Source: Lachnospiraceae bacterium (GTDB lineage: Bacteria > Bacillota > Clostridia > Lachnospirales > Lachnospiraceae). From it: DNA of 64,000 bases. The notes under the pieces were generated by a model, which saw nothing but the letters and a program-made list of their open reading frames with translations, was not told where the DNA came from and made no database searches. This document shows, in pieces, positions 54,690 to 63,958 of this stretch (position 1 is its first letter; each line of letters starts with the position of its first letter). The translations under genes were made by a program, and so were the position numbers. The stretch covers positions 1-64,000 of the forward strand of contig QXXL01000004.1 in assembly GCA_009911505.1 (NCBI GenBank), written 5' to 3'.

Positions 54690-55485
54690 AAAGCTTACAA
54701 TCATAGTTTGCAATATTTTGAACTGCCACAGTCTGATAGGGAATCCGGATCCCATTCTTTAGGAACGCTTCCACCAGCTCTTTGCGTATATCGCTGCACG
54801 CCGAAAAGCTGTCGTCCAGCGTTTCCGTCCACACCGTCGTTTTCAAAATAACCCCATTTTGTGTATACCCTTTAATAAACACCTTATTGTCCTCGGTATT
54901 CAATGTCAATTCATGTGCAATACAAATCCTCTGCATACACTGCATGGCCCCTTTAATATCCGAATCATACGCAATCTCAATTTCCAAAAAATTGCCAATA
55001 TTTTCGGTAAAATTCGTGTTTGTAATTACCGCGGCATCCATCACGGAATTAGGCACAATACAGCTTTCCCCGTTAAACTGCCGTATCACCGTATGCCTTA
55101 TTGTTATATCCTTTACAATCCCCTCCGCAATCACACTTCCCCCCTGCACAACCCTGATTTTTTCATCTACATTATAAGGCTTTGACATTGACAGGGAAAT
55201 GCCGCTGATCACATTGGAAAGCGCCTGCTGCGCAGCAAACGTCGCAATTGCAACCAGCAGGGAACTGCTCTGCAAAAGCGTCTTACTAATATCCTTTGTG
55301 ACATCAAACTGCTGCGCAAGGCTGTATAGTACGACAATCATAACAATTACATTGGCAATGCTTTTGATAAAACGCAAATGCACGGAATTGTGCTTTTTGG
55401 ACATGGCCTTAAATACCAGGTTCACAATCCTGTTGATTAACAGTTCGGCAAAAATAAATATACCTATTTTAACAAAAATGTTCAT
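54688..55485 (-). CDS. Small-conductance mechanosensitive channel (MscS family)
   Basis: The channel opens under membrane tension during osmotic downshock. The 265-residue protein is shorter than E. coli MscS. It has hydrophobic helices at about residues 2-25 and 42-62, the pore-lining helix (LLQSSSLLVAIATFAAQQALSNVISGISLSMSKPYNVDEKI), then the beta domain with VKDITIRHTVIRQFNGESCIVPNSVM and a C-terminal alpha/beta domain. It begins 16 bp after topB's stop, on the same strand, and ends in a terminator. Confidence 0.9.
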   Translation of the reverse strand: MNIFVKIGIFIFAELLINRIVNLVFKAMSKKHNSVHLRFIKSIANVIVMIVVLYSLAQQFDVTKDISKTLLQSSSLLVAIATFAAQQALSNVISGISLSMSKPYNVDEKIRVVQGGSVIAEGIVKDITIRHTVIRQFNGESCIVPNSVMDAAVITNTNFTENIGNFLEIEIAYDSDIKGAMQCMQRICIAHELTLNTEDNKVFIKGYTQNGVILKTTVWTETLDDSFSACSDIRKELVEAFLKNGIRIPYQTVAVQNIANYDCKL

Positions 55486-55501
55486 TTCCCACCCAATTAT
55501 G

Positions 55502-57697
55502 TTATTTTAAATTCAGTTTTGCAAAAGCTTGCGCAAATGCATTATTTATTGGCTCTTTTGCTTCCTTTTTCTGCTTTTCCATGTACCTCTGCACATCTTT
55601 TTTGCCTACGCCCGCGCCTTCTTTTTCACGGCGCGCCTTAAATGCAGACAGCTTCTCTTTATAGCCGCATGCACAGATAAAAGTCTCTTCCTCTCCTTTT
55701 ACATACATTTCCATCTTTTTATGGCATTTGGGGCAGCGCGCGTTTGTCACCTTAGAAACCGTTTCCCGGTGGCCGCATTCCCTGTCCTGGCAGATAAGCA
55801 TTTTGCTGTTTTTGCCGTTAACCGCAAGCATCCGTTTGCCGCATACCGGGCATTTTTTGTTGGTCAGGTTGTCGTGGCGGAATGTCCCTTGCCCGGTTTT
55901 AATATCCCCGATAATTTCTACAGTATATTCCCGGATGTTCCTTAAGAAATCCTCTTTTTTCATCTGGCCCTTTGCAATACCGGAAAGCTTCATTTCCCAT
56001 GCAGCCGTCAGCTCTGGTTTTTTTAAGTCTGCGGGCACCAGCTCCAAAAGCTGTTTCGCCTTAGATGTGATATAAATATCCTTTCCCCTTTTTTCCATTA
56101 AAAAGGTATTAAACAGCTTATCAATGATATCTGCACGCGTAGCAACCGTACCAAGGCCTCCTGTTTCACCAAGCGTCTTTGCTGCTGCCGCGTCCTTCGT
56201 TTCCATATATTTAACCGGGTTTTCCATAGCGGACAGAAGCGTTGCTTCATTAAACGGTGCAGGCGGCTTTGTCTTGCCGCTTGTCAGCTTTGCCTGCCCG
56301 GCAGGAAATGACGCCCCCCTTTTAATATCTGGCAGTGCCTGCTCTTTTACACCGATATCCTCTTCCTCATCATCTTCCAAATCTAGCGGCGTTTCATACG
56401 CTTCTTTCCATCCTTGGTTTTTGATGATTTTACCTCTTGCCACAAAGGTTTCCCCGGCAGCTTCGCCGCGCATTGTCGTCTGCTCATACTCAAACGGAGG
56501 ATACAGTACTGCCATAAAACGCCGGACTACCAAATCGTAAATGCGGCGTTCATCCACGGTCATATGCTCTAACTGTACAAACTGCTCTGTCGGAATAATG
56601 GCATGGTGATCGCTGACTTTTTTGTTGTCAACAAAGGAGCCGTTTGTCTTGACTGGCTTCATAGAAAGGCTGCCCGCCATTTTCTTATAAGGGCCTACAG
56701 CACAGGCTTTTAAGCGTTCTTTTATAGTTTCCGCCACATCTGTGCCGATATAGCGTGAATCAGTTCTTGGATAAGTAAGTACCTTGTGGTTTTCATACAG
56801 GCGCTGCATAATATTTAAGGTTTCCTTTGCAGAATAGCCAAAGCGCTTATTGGCGTCCCGCTGCAGCTCTGTCAGATCGTATAATCCGGGTGCATATGTT
56901 TTTTTGGCCGTTTTTTCGACGGATACAACCGTTATTTTTTGGCCGTTTAACGCCTGGTAAAGCTCTTGCATCCGCTCTTTTTGAAATGTACGGCTGCTTT
57001 TTGTCTTTTTGTCCTGCCAGGCCCAGGTTACGCCGCCAGCCATAAGCGTCATCCCAAAATATTCCTGGGGCTTAAATTTACGGATTTCTTCTTCACGCCT
57101 GGCAATCATTGCAAGAGTAGGGGTTTGTACGCGGCCACAGGAGAGCTGCGCGTTATATTTACAGGTCAGCGCGCGTGTAGCGTTAATGCCGACCAGCCAG
57201 TCTGCCTCGGCGCGTGCCACGGCTGCGGCGTAAAGGTTATTATATTCACGCCCGTCCTTTAACTTAGCAAAGCCTTCGCGGATCGCCTTATCGGTCACCG
57301 AAGAGATCCACAGACGCTTCAACGGCTTATGGCACCCGGCTTTTTCTAAAATCCAGCGTGCCACAAGTTCTCCTTCCCGGCCTGCATCAGTGGCAATCAC
57401 AATTTGGCCGACATCCTTGCGGTAGAGCTGTGTTTTGACGTCTTTGTATTGTTTAGCTGTCTGTTTGATTACGACAAGCTGCATTTTGGGGGGCAGCATA
57501 GGCAGGGTTTGTAAGTTCCACTGGGCATATTTTTTATCGTATTCCTCCGGATCCGCAAGCGTCACCAAATGGCCAAGCGCCCAAGTGACAATAAAGTCTT
57601 TTCCTTCAATAGCGCCGGGCAGCTTTTTAGTGCAGCAAAGCACGCGGGCGATATCCCTGGCTACAGATGGTTTTTCTGCAATTACGAGTGATTTCAT
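55502..57697 (-). CDS. topB: DNA topoisomerase III
   Basis: This type IA enzyme cuts one strand and resolves linked or recombining DNA. The 731-residue protein has the Toprim domain (LVIAEKPSVARDIARVL, ATDAGREGELVARWI), the core with SCGRVQTPTLAMI, and the catalytic Tyr309 in LTYPRTDSRYIGT, then GLGTVATRADIIDKLF. The C-terminal tail carries zinc-finger pairs (CPVCGKRM, CQDRECGH, CPKCHKKM, CACGY). AAGGAGA precedes the start. TopB genes often sit on conjugative elements, but no relaxase, integrase or type IV secretion gene is near, so this copy looks chromosomal. Confidence 0.95.
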   Translation of the reverse strand: MKSLVIAEKPSVARDIARVLCCTKKLPGAIEGKDFIVTWALGHLVTLADPEEYDKKYAQWNLQTLPMLPPKMQLVVIKQTAKQYKDVKTQLYRKDVGQIVIATDAGREGELVARWILEKAGCHKPLKRLWISSVTDKAIREGFAKLKDGREYNNLYAAAVARAEADWLVGINATRALTCKYNAQLSCGRVQTPTLAMIARREEEIRKFKPQEYFGMTLMAGGVTWAWQDKKTKSSRTFQKERMQELYQALNGQKITVVSVEKTAKKTYAPGLYDLTELQRDANKRFGYSAKETLNIMQRLYENHKVLTYPRTDSRYIGTDVAETIKERLKACAVGPYKKMAGSLSMKPVKTNGSFVDNKKVSDHHAIIPTEQFVQLEHMTVDERRIYDLVVRRFMAVLYPPFEYEQTTMRGEAAGETFVARGKIIKNQGWKEAYETPLDLEDDEEEDIGVKEQALPDIKRGASFPAGQAKLTSGKTKPPAPFNEATLLSAMENPVKYMETKDAAAAKTLGETGGLGTVATRADIIDKLFNTFLMEKRGKDIYITSKAKQLLELVPADLKKPELTAAWEMKLSGIAKGQMKKEDFLRNIREYTVEIIGDIKTGQGTFRHDNLTNKKCPVCGKRMLAVNGKNSKMLICQDRECGHRETVSKVTNARCPKCHKKMEMYVKGEEETFICACGYKEKLSAFKARREKEGAGVGKKDVQRYMEKQKKEAKEPINNAFAQAFAKLNLK

Positions 57698-57767
57698 GGT
57701 ATTCTCCTTGTTTAATCGATCTTTTTAATGGTAAAAATTAAACTACCACTATTACTGAACTTCCTAT

Positions 57768-57796
57768 ATTATAATCCATCTATCCACTATCTTCAA
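57768..57796 (-). promoter_or_regulatory. SigA-type promoter of topB
   Basis: Minus-strand TTGAAG (57791-57796), 17 bases, perfect TATAAT (57768-57773). Confidence 0.65.
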
Positions 57797-57832
57797 TCAT
57801 TTTGTTTCCCACTACTTTTTTTCGATCACACC

Positions 57833-57860
57833 TTGATCATTTAAAAAAATATGATAAAAT
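57833..57860 (+). promoter_or_regulatory. SigA-type promoter of typA
   Basis: TTGATC (57833-57838), 16 bases, TAAAAT (57855-57860); leader of about 45 bases to the AGAGGG site. Confidence 0.6.
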
Positions 57861-57911
57861 AAATATCCAGGTTTCAAAGTAAATTGGAAAAACAGAAAAG
57901 AGGGCACCAAT

Positions 57912-59741
57912 ATGATTACAAAACGAGAAGACATCCGCAATATCGCCATTATTGCCCACGTTGACCACGGCAAGACCACCTTAGTTGACGAACTCCTAAA
58001 GCAAAGCGGCGTATTCCGTGAAAACCAGGAAGTCAAAGAACGTGTCATGGATTCCGGTGATATTGAGCGGGAACGCGGTATTACGATCCTTTCCAAAAAT
58101 ACAGCCGTATTTTATAAAAACACCAAAATCAACATTATCGACACCCCTGGGCATGCGGACTTCGGCGGCGAAGTGGAACGTGTCCTTAAGATGGTCAACG
58201 GCGTTATCCTGGTTGTGGATGCATTTGAAGGCGTTATGCCCCAGACAAAATTTGTACTGATGAAAGCGCTTGCCTTAGATCTCCCAGTTATTGCCTGTAT
58301 CAACAAAATTGACCGCGACCAGGCACGCCCAGATGAGGTCATTGATGAAGTGCTGGAATTATTAATGGATTTGGATGCATCCGACGAACAGCTGGAATGC
58401 CCGTTTATTTTTGCTTCCGCCAGGAACGGCTGTGCAATGAAAGATTTAAACGATCCCAAAACGGATATGGCAGATTTGTTTGACACAGTTTTAGACTATA
58501 TCCCTGCGCCCCAAGGTGATCCAGACGCAGGCACACAGGTGCTTATCAGCACAATTGACTATAATGAATACGTTGGCCGTATCGGCGTCGGAAAGGTAGA
58601 CAACGGCATCCTTAAAGTAAACCAGGAGGCCGTACTTGTAAACCACCACGAACCGGGCAAACAAAAGAAGATTAAAGTCAGCAAGCTTTACGAATTTGAC
58701 GGGCTAAACAAAGTAGAAGTCACAGAAGCAAATGTAGGCTCAATTGTAGCCATTTCCGGTATTGCAGATCTGCACATTGGAGATACCATATGCTCTGCGA
58801 ATAACCCTTCCGCCATTCCGTTCCAGAAAATTTCTGAGCCGACACTCGCGATGAATTTTATTGTCAACGACAGCCCGTTCGCCGGATTAGAAGGAAAATA
58901 CGTCACGTCCCGCCATATCCGCGACAGGCTGTTTCGGGAATTGAATACAGACGTAAGCCTGCGGGTCGAGGAAACGGACAGCCCAGACAGCTATAAGGTA
59001 TCTGGGCGCGGTGAGCTGCACCTTTCCGTACTGATTGAAAATATGCGCCGGGAGGGATATGAATTTGCAGTCAGCAAAGCAGAGGTGCTTTACCATACAG
59101 ATGAAAACGGCAAAAAGGAAGAGCCGATGGAGCTTGCCTATATAGACGTACCCGATGACTGCAGCGGCGCCGTTATTTCAAAGCTCGGCGCCAGAAAAGG
59201 CAGCCTTTTAGATATGAAAAGCATCAGTGGCGGCTATACCAGATTAAAATTCCGCATCCCGTCCCGCGGCCTGATTGGCTACCGGGGGGAATTTCTGACA
59301 GATACCAAGGGAAACGGAATTATCAATACCATTTTTGACGGATATGAGCCTTACTGCGGGGACATTGCTTACCGCAAATCCGGTTCTTTAATTGCATTTG
59401 AAACAGGCGAATCAGTAGCTTACGGGCTGTTTTCTGCCCAGGAAAGAGGGACTTTATTTATCGGCCCAGGCGAAAAGGTATACTCTGGGATGGTAGTAGG
59501 ATCATCTTCCAGGGCAGAGGACATTGAGTTAAATGTCTGTAAGAAAAAACACCTGACAAATACAAGGTCTTCCTCTGCCGATGAAGCATTGACTTTAGTC
59601 CCGCCTAGAATTTTAAGCCTGGAACAGGCGATTGATTTTATAGATGTGGATGAATTGCTCGAGGTTACTCCAGAGAGCCTTAGAATCCGCAAGAGGATCC
59701 TGGATCCGACGCTTAGGAAACGGGCAGGCATGAAAAAATAA
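57912..59741 (+). CDS. typA: Translational GTPase TypA/BipA
   Basis: A ribosome-associated GTPase of the EF-G type that helps ribosome assembly and growth under stress. The 609-residue protein has the G domain with AHVDHGKTTLVDELL, the switch I segment ERERGITILSKNTAV, DTPGHADFGGEVER and NKIDRDQARP, then domain II, the EF-G-like domains (SGRGELHLSVLIENMRREGYEF) and the BipA-specific C terminus (RGTLFIGPGEKVYSGMVVG, KKKHLTNTRSSSADEALTL). The length and the ending are typical. It has its own promoter and a shared terminator with the convergent CotH gene. Confidence 0.96.
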   Translation: MITKREDIRNIAIIAHVDHGKTTLVDELLKQSGVFRENQEVKERVMDSGDIERERGITILSKNTAVFYKNTKINIIDTPGHADFGGEVERVLKMVNGVILVVDAFEGVMPQTKFVLMKALALDLPVIACINKIDRDQARPDEVIDEVLELLMDLDASDEQLECPFIFASARNGCAMKDLNDPKTDMADLFDTVLDYIPAPQGDPDAGTQVLISTIDYNEYVGRIGVGKVDNGILKVNQEAVLVNHHEPGKQKKIKVSKLYEFDGLNKVEVTEANVGSIVAISGIADLHIGDTICSANNPSAIPFQKISEPTLAMNFIVNDSPFAGLEGKYVTSRHIRDRLFRELNTDVSLRVEETDSPDSYKVSGRGELHLSVLIENMRREGYEFAVSKAEVLYHTDENGKKEEPMELAYIDVPDDCSGAVISKLGARKGSLLDMKSISGGYTRLKFRIPSRGLIGYRGEFLTDTKGNGIINTIFDGYEPYCGDIAYRKSGSLIAFETGESVAYGLFSAQERGTLFIGPGEKVYSGMVVGSSSRAEDIELNVCKKKHLTNTRSSSADEALTLVPPRILSLEQAIDFIDVDELLEVTPESLRIRKRILDPTLRKRAGMKK

Positions 59742-59749
59742 CATACAAA

Positions 59750-59803
59750 AAACAACAATCCGGCGGGCGCTATATCTAATATATGTGCCCGCCGGTTGTT
59801 GTC
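59750..59803. terminator. Bidirectional terminator between typA and the CotH-kinase gene
   Basis: Stem CCGGCGGGC (59760-59768) and GCCCGCCGG (59787-59795), extended outwards by ACAACAA/TTGTTGT with one bulged T. An A run lies to the left and a T-rich run to the right. Confidence 0.85.
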
Positions 59804-59816
59804 CACACGATGCCCT

Positions 59817-62531
59817 CTATTTCTTTACCGAAACCTTTATCTTCCCGCCAATCGGGCTGTACTTTCCATTTTTTAAGACAGCAATCCTATAATAGTAGTT
59901 ATTACCCTTTTTTAACCCCTTATTATCCATATATGCTATAGAATTCTGTTTCCTGACTGTTTTGAGCAGCTTATATTTCCCGCCTTTTTTATCTGCCCGG
60001 TAAATCAAATATGCCGAAGCGCCTTTCACCTTTTTCCAGGAAAGCTTTACCTTGCCTCCCTTTTGTGCTTTTGCCTTTAAATTTGCAGGCGCTTTGGGCA
60101 GCTTGATGGACTTTGACACGCCAAAATCTGCATCCAAATACGCCGTTTGGCCATCAGAAACAGCCTTTACCATGTAAACTATGTTTTTCCCGCCTACCGG
60201 ATCCGTGTCTGTAAACGTAAGCCCTTTAACTGATGCAATTTTTAACAGGTTATTTCCCACCTTGCGGTAAATTTCATAAGAAGATGCATATTCCACTTTG
60301 CTAAACTGTATCTTAACACCAGATTTTGTACTTGTTATCCTGGTAACATCCGATACGGCAAGCGCTACTGGTACTGGCGTTTTGTCCGGCAGAGTATCAG
60401 AATCTGGCTTTTGCCCTGGATTTGGAACGGGATCTGGATCTGGAATTGGATCCGGTTTTGGATCCTCCCCCTGTACCTTCTCTGCTGAGGCGCCATATAT
60501 TGCACTCAGATAAGTCCCGCCGACATCCTTTACCATTACAGAAATTTCCTTTCCGACATCTGCCTGCGACAGCAGGTACACTGCCTGGGAAGCCCCTTCA
60601 ATCGCTTCCCCGTCCGCCATCCACTGGTAAGAAAATGCTTTGGCATTGCTTCCCTTTACCTGCGCCGTAATTTCTTGCCCTGCCTTCATAATCCCCTCAA
60701 TAGAAACGTCTCCTTTTATAGCTTCATACCCGGACGCCGTACCATATGCAAATGCCCTGTGCAAAAACGTTTCCCGCCTTTTCAAAAAGTCAGTAATATA
60801 GTCAACGCTTCCTGCAAAGTCATTTCCGTTCCATATACCGGTAATTGTATGTTTCAATGCATCCGGCCAAACGACAAAATTCATCCCGGCAGACGAAGCC
60901 AGCTCTTTTTTATAAGACGAAACTGCCTTTAATTTTTTGAGCGGATAGCTTTTGTCTTCCTCTAAACATGCCCGGATAACCGGATAAAACACGTCATTCC
61001 ACTGTTCTACGATCAACTTTTTTACAGAATCAAACTGTACCGCCTGTGCCAAAATATTCAAACCGCCTACATTATAAATCTGTGCCCTGTTAGCCCACCA
61101 TACTTGGGGATCGCTTAGGTTTACATTATCACGGTATCCGTAATTACCGATTGACATATCAAAATCCCAAACTGGAGCCATATGGAACTTTCCATCCCCT
61201 GCCTTGTCTGAATCCTTATATAGGTAAAAGCTGGTAATCCCTGTGTCTAAATTCAGGCTATATTCCTGGAGAAGGTACATTTTAGCGATTGATTCTTCGT
61301 CTATATATTCTGTAAAATGCTTTCCTTTCTGGTTATATCCGGTTTTGGAATAGATAGCGTCCTCCATCTCCTGGTAGAGATCCGCAATATAGTTAATCTG
61401 GTTCTCCGACACAAATTCCGGGGCTTTCATCGTCACAGCCTGTCCGATTGTAGTTACAAAACCGCACGCCTCGGCAGCGTAACGATCATCCAATTCCACT
61501 TCAATTAAATAACCGCCCGTAATATCTTCCGGATCATTGGGGATTCTTGACCACTTCCTTGTCCCCCTCTGGTATCCTGAAGTGCCGCCTGAGGGATAGG
61601 AATCCAAATCCTGGGAATTGACTTTTTCTGTTGCCTTTTCCATATCCGTAATATTGACCCTGTTTTTTCCTATTTCAATTTTTTCCGTCATCAGGTATGT
61701 ACCATTGTATTCCCCATTTAAATACAAATCCACGGATCTGCTGTCCATCGTAAACGGAATCCCTGTTTCTTCCGCCAGGTTATATACGATATGGTTACGC
61801 AGCAAAGACGTATCAGAATAATTCGCCAGAAGGCACCAGCCTTTTGCGCTTCCCATATCCAAAAGATCCGCTGAATCTTCCAGCTTAATATTATAAGGCT
61901 TTTTTGCCATATCCCAGGTGGCGTTCCCCCTGCCTTTAATATGCTTAAGCGCCCCCTGGTAGTCTAGCGTACCGTCGCCCTGCATCAAAAGCATATCCCC
62001 CTTTTCCTTGTTGGACTTATCGGCGTGGACCGTATCCATGCTGCCGGATGCCGTATCAATAAAAAGGGATGCAATTTCTTTAGAACGCTTCACACCCACT
62101 GTAACAGCTTCCCCATCGCCTGGCGTAACTACAAGCTTGCCGCCATCCTCCGGCAGCTGAATGGAATCGCCGCTGCATACTTTTTCCCCGTTTATCATGA
62201 CATATCCTTCCTGCAGGGTATGTTCCGTATTGTCTTTCTTAACATTTTTTGATGCAAACCAGATTTGTACCGTATCCGAATCAGACCCTGACGGGAGAAA
62301 CAGGTACGGTTGCCAGGCATAATCCGAGCCTGCATGAGTCCAGTGAAGATGCCTGCCAGGCACAGCGTTAAAAAATCCCGTGATGTAAATATCCTCTATA
62401 TGCTCAATAGGCGTATCACTTTGCGCTGCCTTAGTAAAGAGTGGAGACGCCATAACCAGGCAAATAAATAACAGTGCTGTAAAACCCCACCTTTTCCATA
62501 TACTGTTTTGACTGAATTGCTTCTTATACAT
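59817..62531 (-). CDS. Secreted CotH-kinase family protein with Fn3-like modules
   Basis: The 904-residue exported protein has a signal peptide (about 1-35), a beta-rich region, the CotH kinase domain at about 150-600 and a long tail. CotH is an atypical protein kinase known to phosphorylate coat proteins in Bacillus spores. Seen here are LKHIKGRGNATWDMAKKPYN, the YNGTYLMTEKIEI segment and APVWDFDMSIGNYG with the metal-binding Asp pair. After it come an Ig-like domain (FSYQWMADGEAIEGASQ), a Pro/Asp-rich linker near residue 700 and two Fn3-like modules. Export and Fn3 modules point to an extracellular or surface role rather than a coat kinase in the mother cell. AAAGGAGG precedes the start, with TATAAT at 62555-62560 upstream. 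Confidence 0.88.
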   Translation of the reverse strand: MYKKQFSQNSIWKRWGFTALLFICLVMASPLFTKAAQSDTPIEHIEDIYITGFFNAVPGRHLHWTHAGSDYAWQPYLFLPSGSDSDTVQIWFASKNVKKDNTEHTLQEGYVMINGEKVCSGDSIQLPEDGGKLVVTPGDGEAVTVGVKRSKEIASLFIDTASGSMDTVHADKSNKEKGDMLLMQGDGTLDYQGALKHIKGRGNATWDMAKKPYNIKLEDSADLLDMGSAKGWCLLANYSDTSLLRNHIVYNLAEETGIPFTMDSRSVDLYLNGEYNGTYLMTEKIEIGKNRVNITDMEKATEKVNSQDLDSYPSGGTSGYQRGTRKWSRIPNDPEDITGGYLIEVELDDRYAAEACGFVTTIGQAVTMKAPEFVSENQINYIADLYQEMEDAIYSKTGYNQKGKHFTEYIDEESIAKMYLLQEYSLNLDTGITSFYLYKDSDKAGDGKFHMAPVWDFDMSIGNYGYRDNVNLSDPQVWWANRAQIYNVGGLNILAQAVQFDSVKKLIVEQWNDVFYPVIRACLEEDKSYPLKKLKAVSSYKKELASSAGMNFVVWPDALKHTITGIWNGNDFAGSVDYITDFLKRRETFLHRAFAYGTASGYEAIKGDVSIEGIMKAGQEITAQVKGSNAKAFSYQWMADGEAIEGASQAVYLLSQADVGKEISVMVKDVGGTYLSAIYGASAEKVQGEDPKPDPIPDPDPVPNPGQKPDSDTLPDKTPVPVALAVSDVTRITSTKSGVKIQFSKVEYASSYEIYRKVGNNLLKIASVKGLTFTDTDPVGGKNIVYMVKAVSDGQTAYLDADFGVSKSIKLPKAPANLKAKAQKGGKVKLSWKKVKGASAYLIYRADKKGGKYKLLKTVRKQNSIAYMDNKGLKKGNNYYYRIAVLKNGKYSPIGGKIKVSVKK

Positions 62532-62575
62532 AAAGGCCTCCTTTTGTTTTTATTATTATATCATATCACAGTATA

Positions 62576-62621
62576 CGGAAAAAGAGGGGAAAATTTTACC
62601 CATTTTCGTAAAATTTTCCCC
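62576..62621 (-). terminator. Rho-independent terminator of the HtrA protease gene
   Basis: Perfect 14-bp stem GGGGAAAATTTTAC (62586-62599) and its complement (62608-62621), loop of 8, followed on the minus strand by TCTTTTTCC. Confidence 0.9.
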
Positions 62622-62645
62622 GGCAGTACATGCCCGGCAATCCTG

Positions 62646-63833
62646 TTAATATGTATTTGCCGTTAGCGTAACTGGTACCTCTTTTTCAATATACCCTCCA
62701 TTATCCGCAATCTGGACCGTAAGGACTACAGTATCGCCCACCTTATATCCGCCTATACATGATTTTAAGGCTTCCATAGAATCTATCTGTGTACCGTCAA
62801 TCTTGGTAATAATACAGCCTGCCATAATCCCGGCCGTATCTGCGCCGCTGCCCTTTATCACCTGCGTGACATACACGCCCTTTGGCATATTAAATTGCTG
62901 CACTTCTTCCAAGACATCCTGCCCATAAATCCCCAGATATGGCTTTCCGCTAATTGTAGTCTTTCCATTTGCAATTAAATCCTCTACAATCGGCTTAACT
63001 GTTGCCATCGGTATGGCAAATCCCATGCCTTCCACCTGCGTGTCAGAATATTTGGAGGAATTGATGCCGATAACCTCTCCGTCCGCATTCAAAAGCGCGC
63101 CGCCGCTGTTGCCTGGGTTGATAGCCGCATCGGTCTGGATTAAGCGGCTTGTAATAGTTTCACCAGTCTGCTCATCTTGAAATGTAACTTCCCGGCCCAA
63201 TGCACTGATTACACCTGTAGTAACCGATTGTCCATACCCCAAAGCGTTACCAATCGCAATCGCAGCGTCCCCAACCGAAAGCTTTTCAGAATCCCCAATT
63301 GTAGCAACCTGTACTGTACTTTTCGTTTCTTCTGTCAAATCCGATAACGCAACCTGTATAACAGCAAGGTCATCCGCGGGATCTGTGCCCCGTACACTGG
63401 CTGGGGCTGTTGTATTATCCGAAAACTGTACCGTTAAAGCGCTGCTGTCTTGTACCACATGGTTATTAGTCGCCACATACAGGTACTCGTCGTCTTTACT
63501 AACTAAAATGCCTGATCCGCTGCTTTCGTTTTCGACTGTACGCCCCTGCCCAAAAAAGCTTAGGATTTCCTGCTGCGTCATGCTGGTAATAGCGACAACA
63601 GAAGGCATTGCCGCTTCCACTACGCCGGAAATATCCTTCGAGCTTACACTGGATACCTTGGCTGTCGGCTGAATCTTAGAGGGCTTCACCTCATCTTCTG
63701 CGGCCTGCCCGCCTTTTACTAAATCACCTACAAAATAATTAACCCCGGAAAAACCTGTGCCCGCCACTACTCCAAATACAAGCGCCAATGCCGCGCATTT
63801 TGTCAGCTTGCTAAAAAAACTTTTTTTCTTCAT
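62646..63833 (-). CDS. HtrA/DegP-type membrane-anchored serine protease (S1C family)
   Basis: A surface quality-control protease that degrades misfolded exported proteins. The 395-residue protein has one N-terminal transmembrane helix (CAALALVFGVVAGTGFSGVNYF), a linker, the trypsin-like domain with the full triad His125 (ATNNHVVQ), Asp155 (PADDLAVIQ) and Ser243 (NPGNSGGALL), and one PDZ domain from about residue 290 (YLGIYGQDVLEE, MPKGVYVTQVIKGSGADTAGI). The start at 63833 is chosen for AAAGGGG seven bases upstream. Genes of this type often answer cell-envelope stress; no specific operator was found in the 125 bases upstream. Confidence 0.94.
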   Translation of the reverse strand: MKKKSFFSKLTKCAALALVFGVVAGTGFSGVNYFVGDLVKGGQAAEDEVKPSKIQPTAKVSSVSSKDISGVVEAAMPSVVAITSMTQQEILSFFGQGRTVENESSGSGILVSKDDEYLYVATNNHVVQDSSALTVQFSDNTTAPASVRGTDPADDLAVIQVALSDLTEETKSTVQVATIGDSEKLSVGDAAIAIGNALGYGQSVTTGVISALGREVTFQDEQTGETITSRLIQTDAAINPGNSGGALLNADGEVIGINSSKYSDTQVEGMGFAIPMATVKPIVEDLIANGKTTISGKPYLGIYGQDVLEEVQQFNMPKGVYVTQVIKGSGADTAGIMAGCIITKIDGTQIDSMEALKSCIGGYKVGDTVVLTVQIADNGGYIEKEVPVTLTANTY

Positions 63834-63958
63834 GATAATTGCCCCTTTCATTTCTCTTATGGTTACATATTCATGTTGTTTTCGTTTACATGGAGTAGTT
63901 TAATACTTATTTATGTTCTGATTTTGATGAAAATATGAAAAAAATATGTTCAGCGCAT

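Noticed and set aside
55502..57697. topB as a sign of an integrative conjugative element
   Set aside because: No relaxase, integrase, type IV secretion gene or attachment repeats are in the window.
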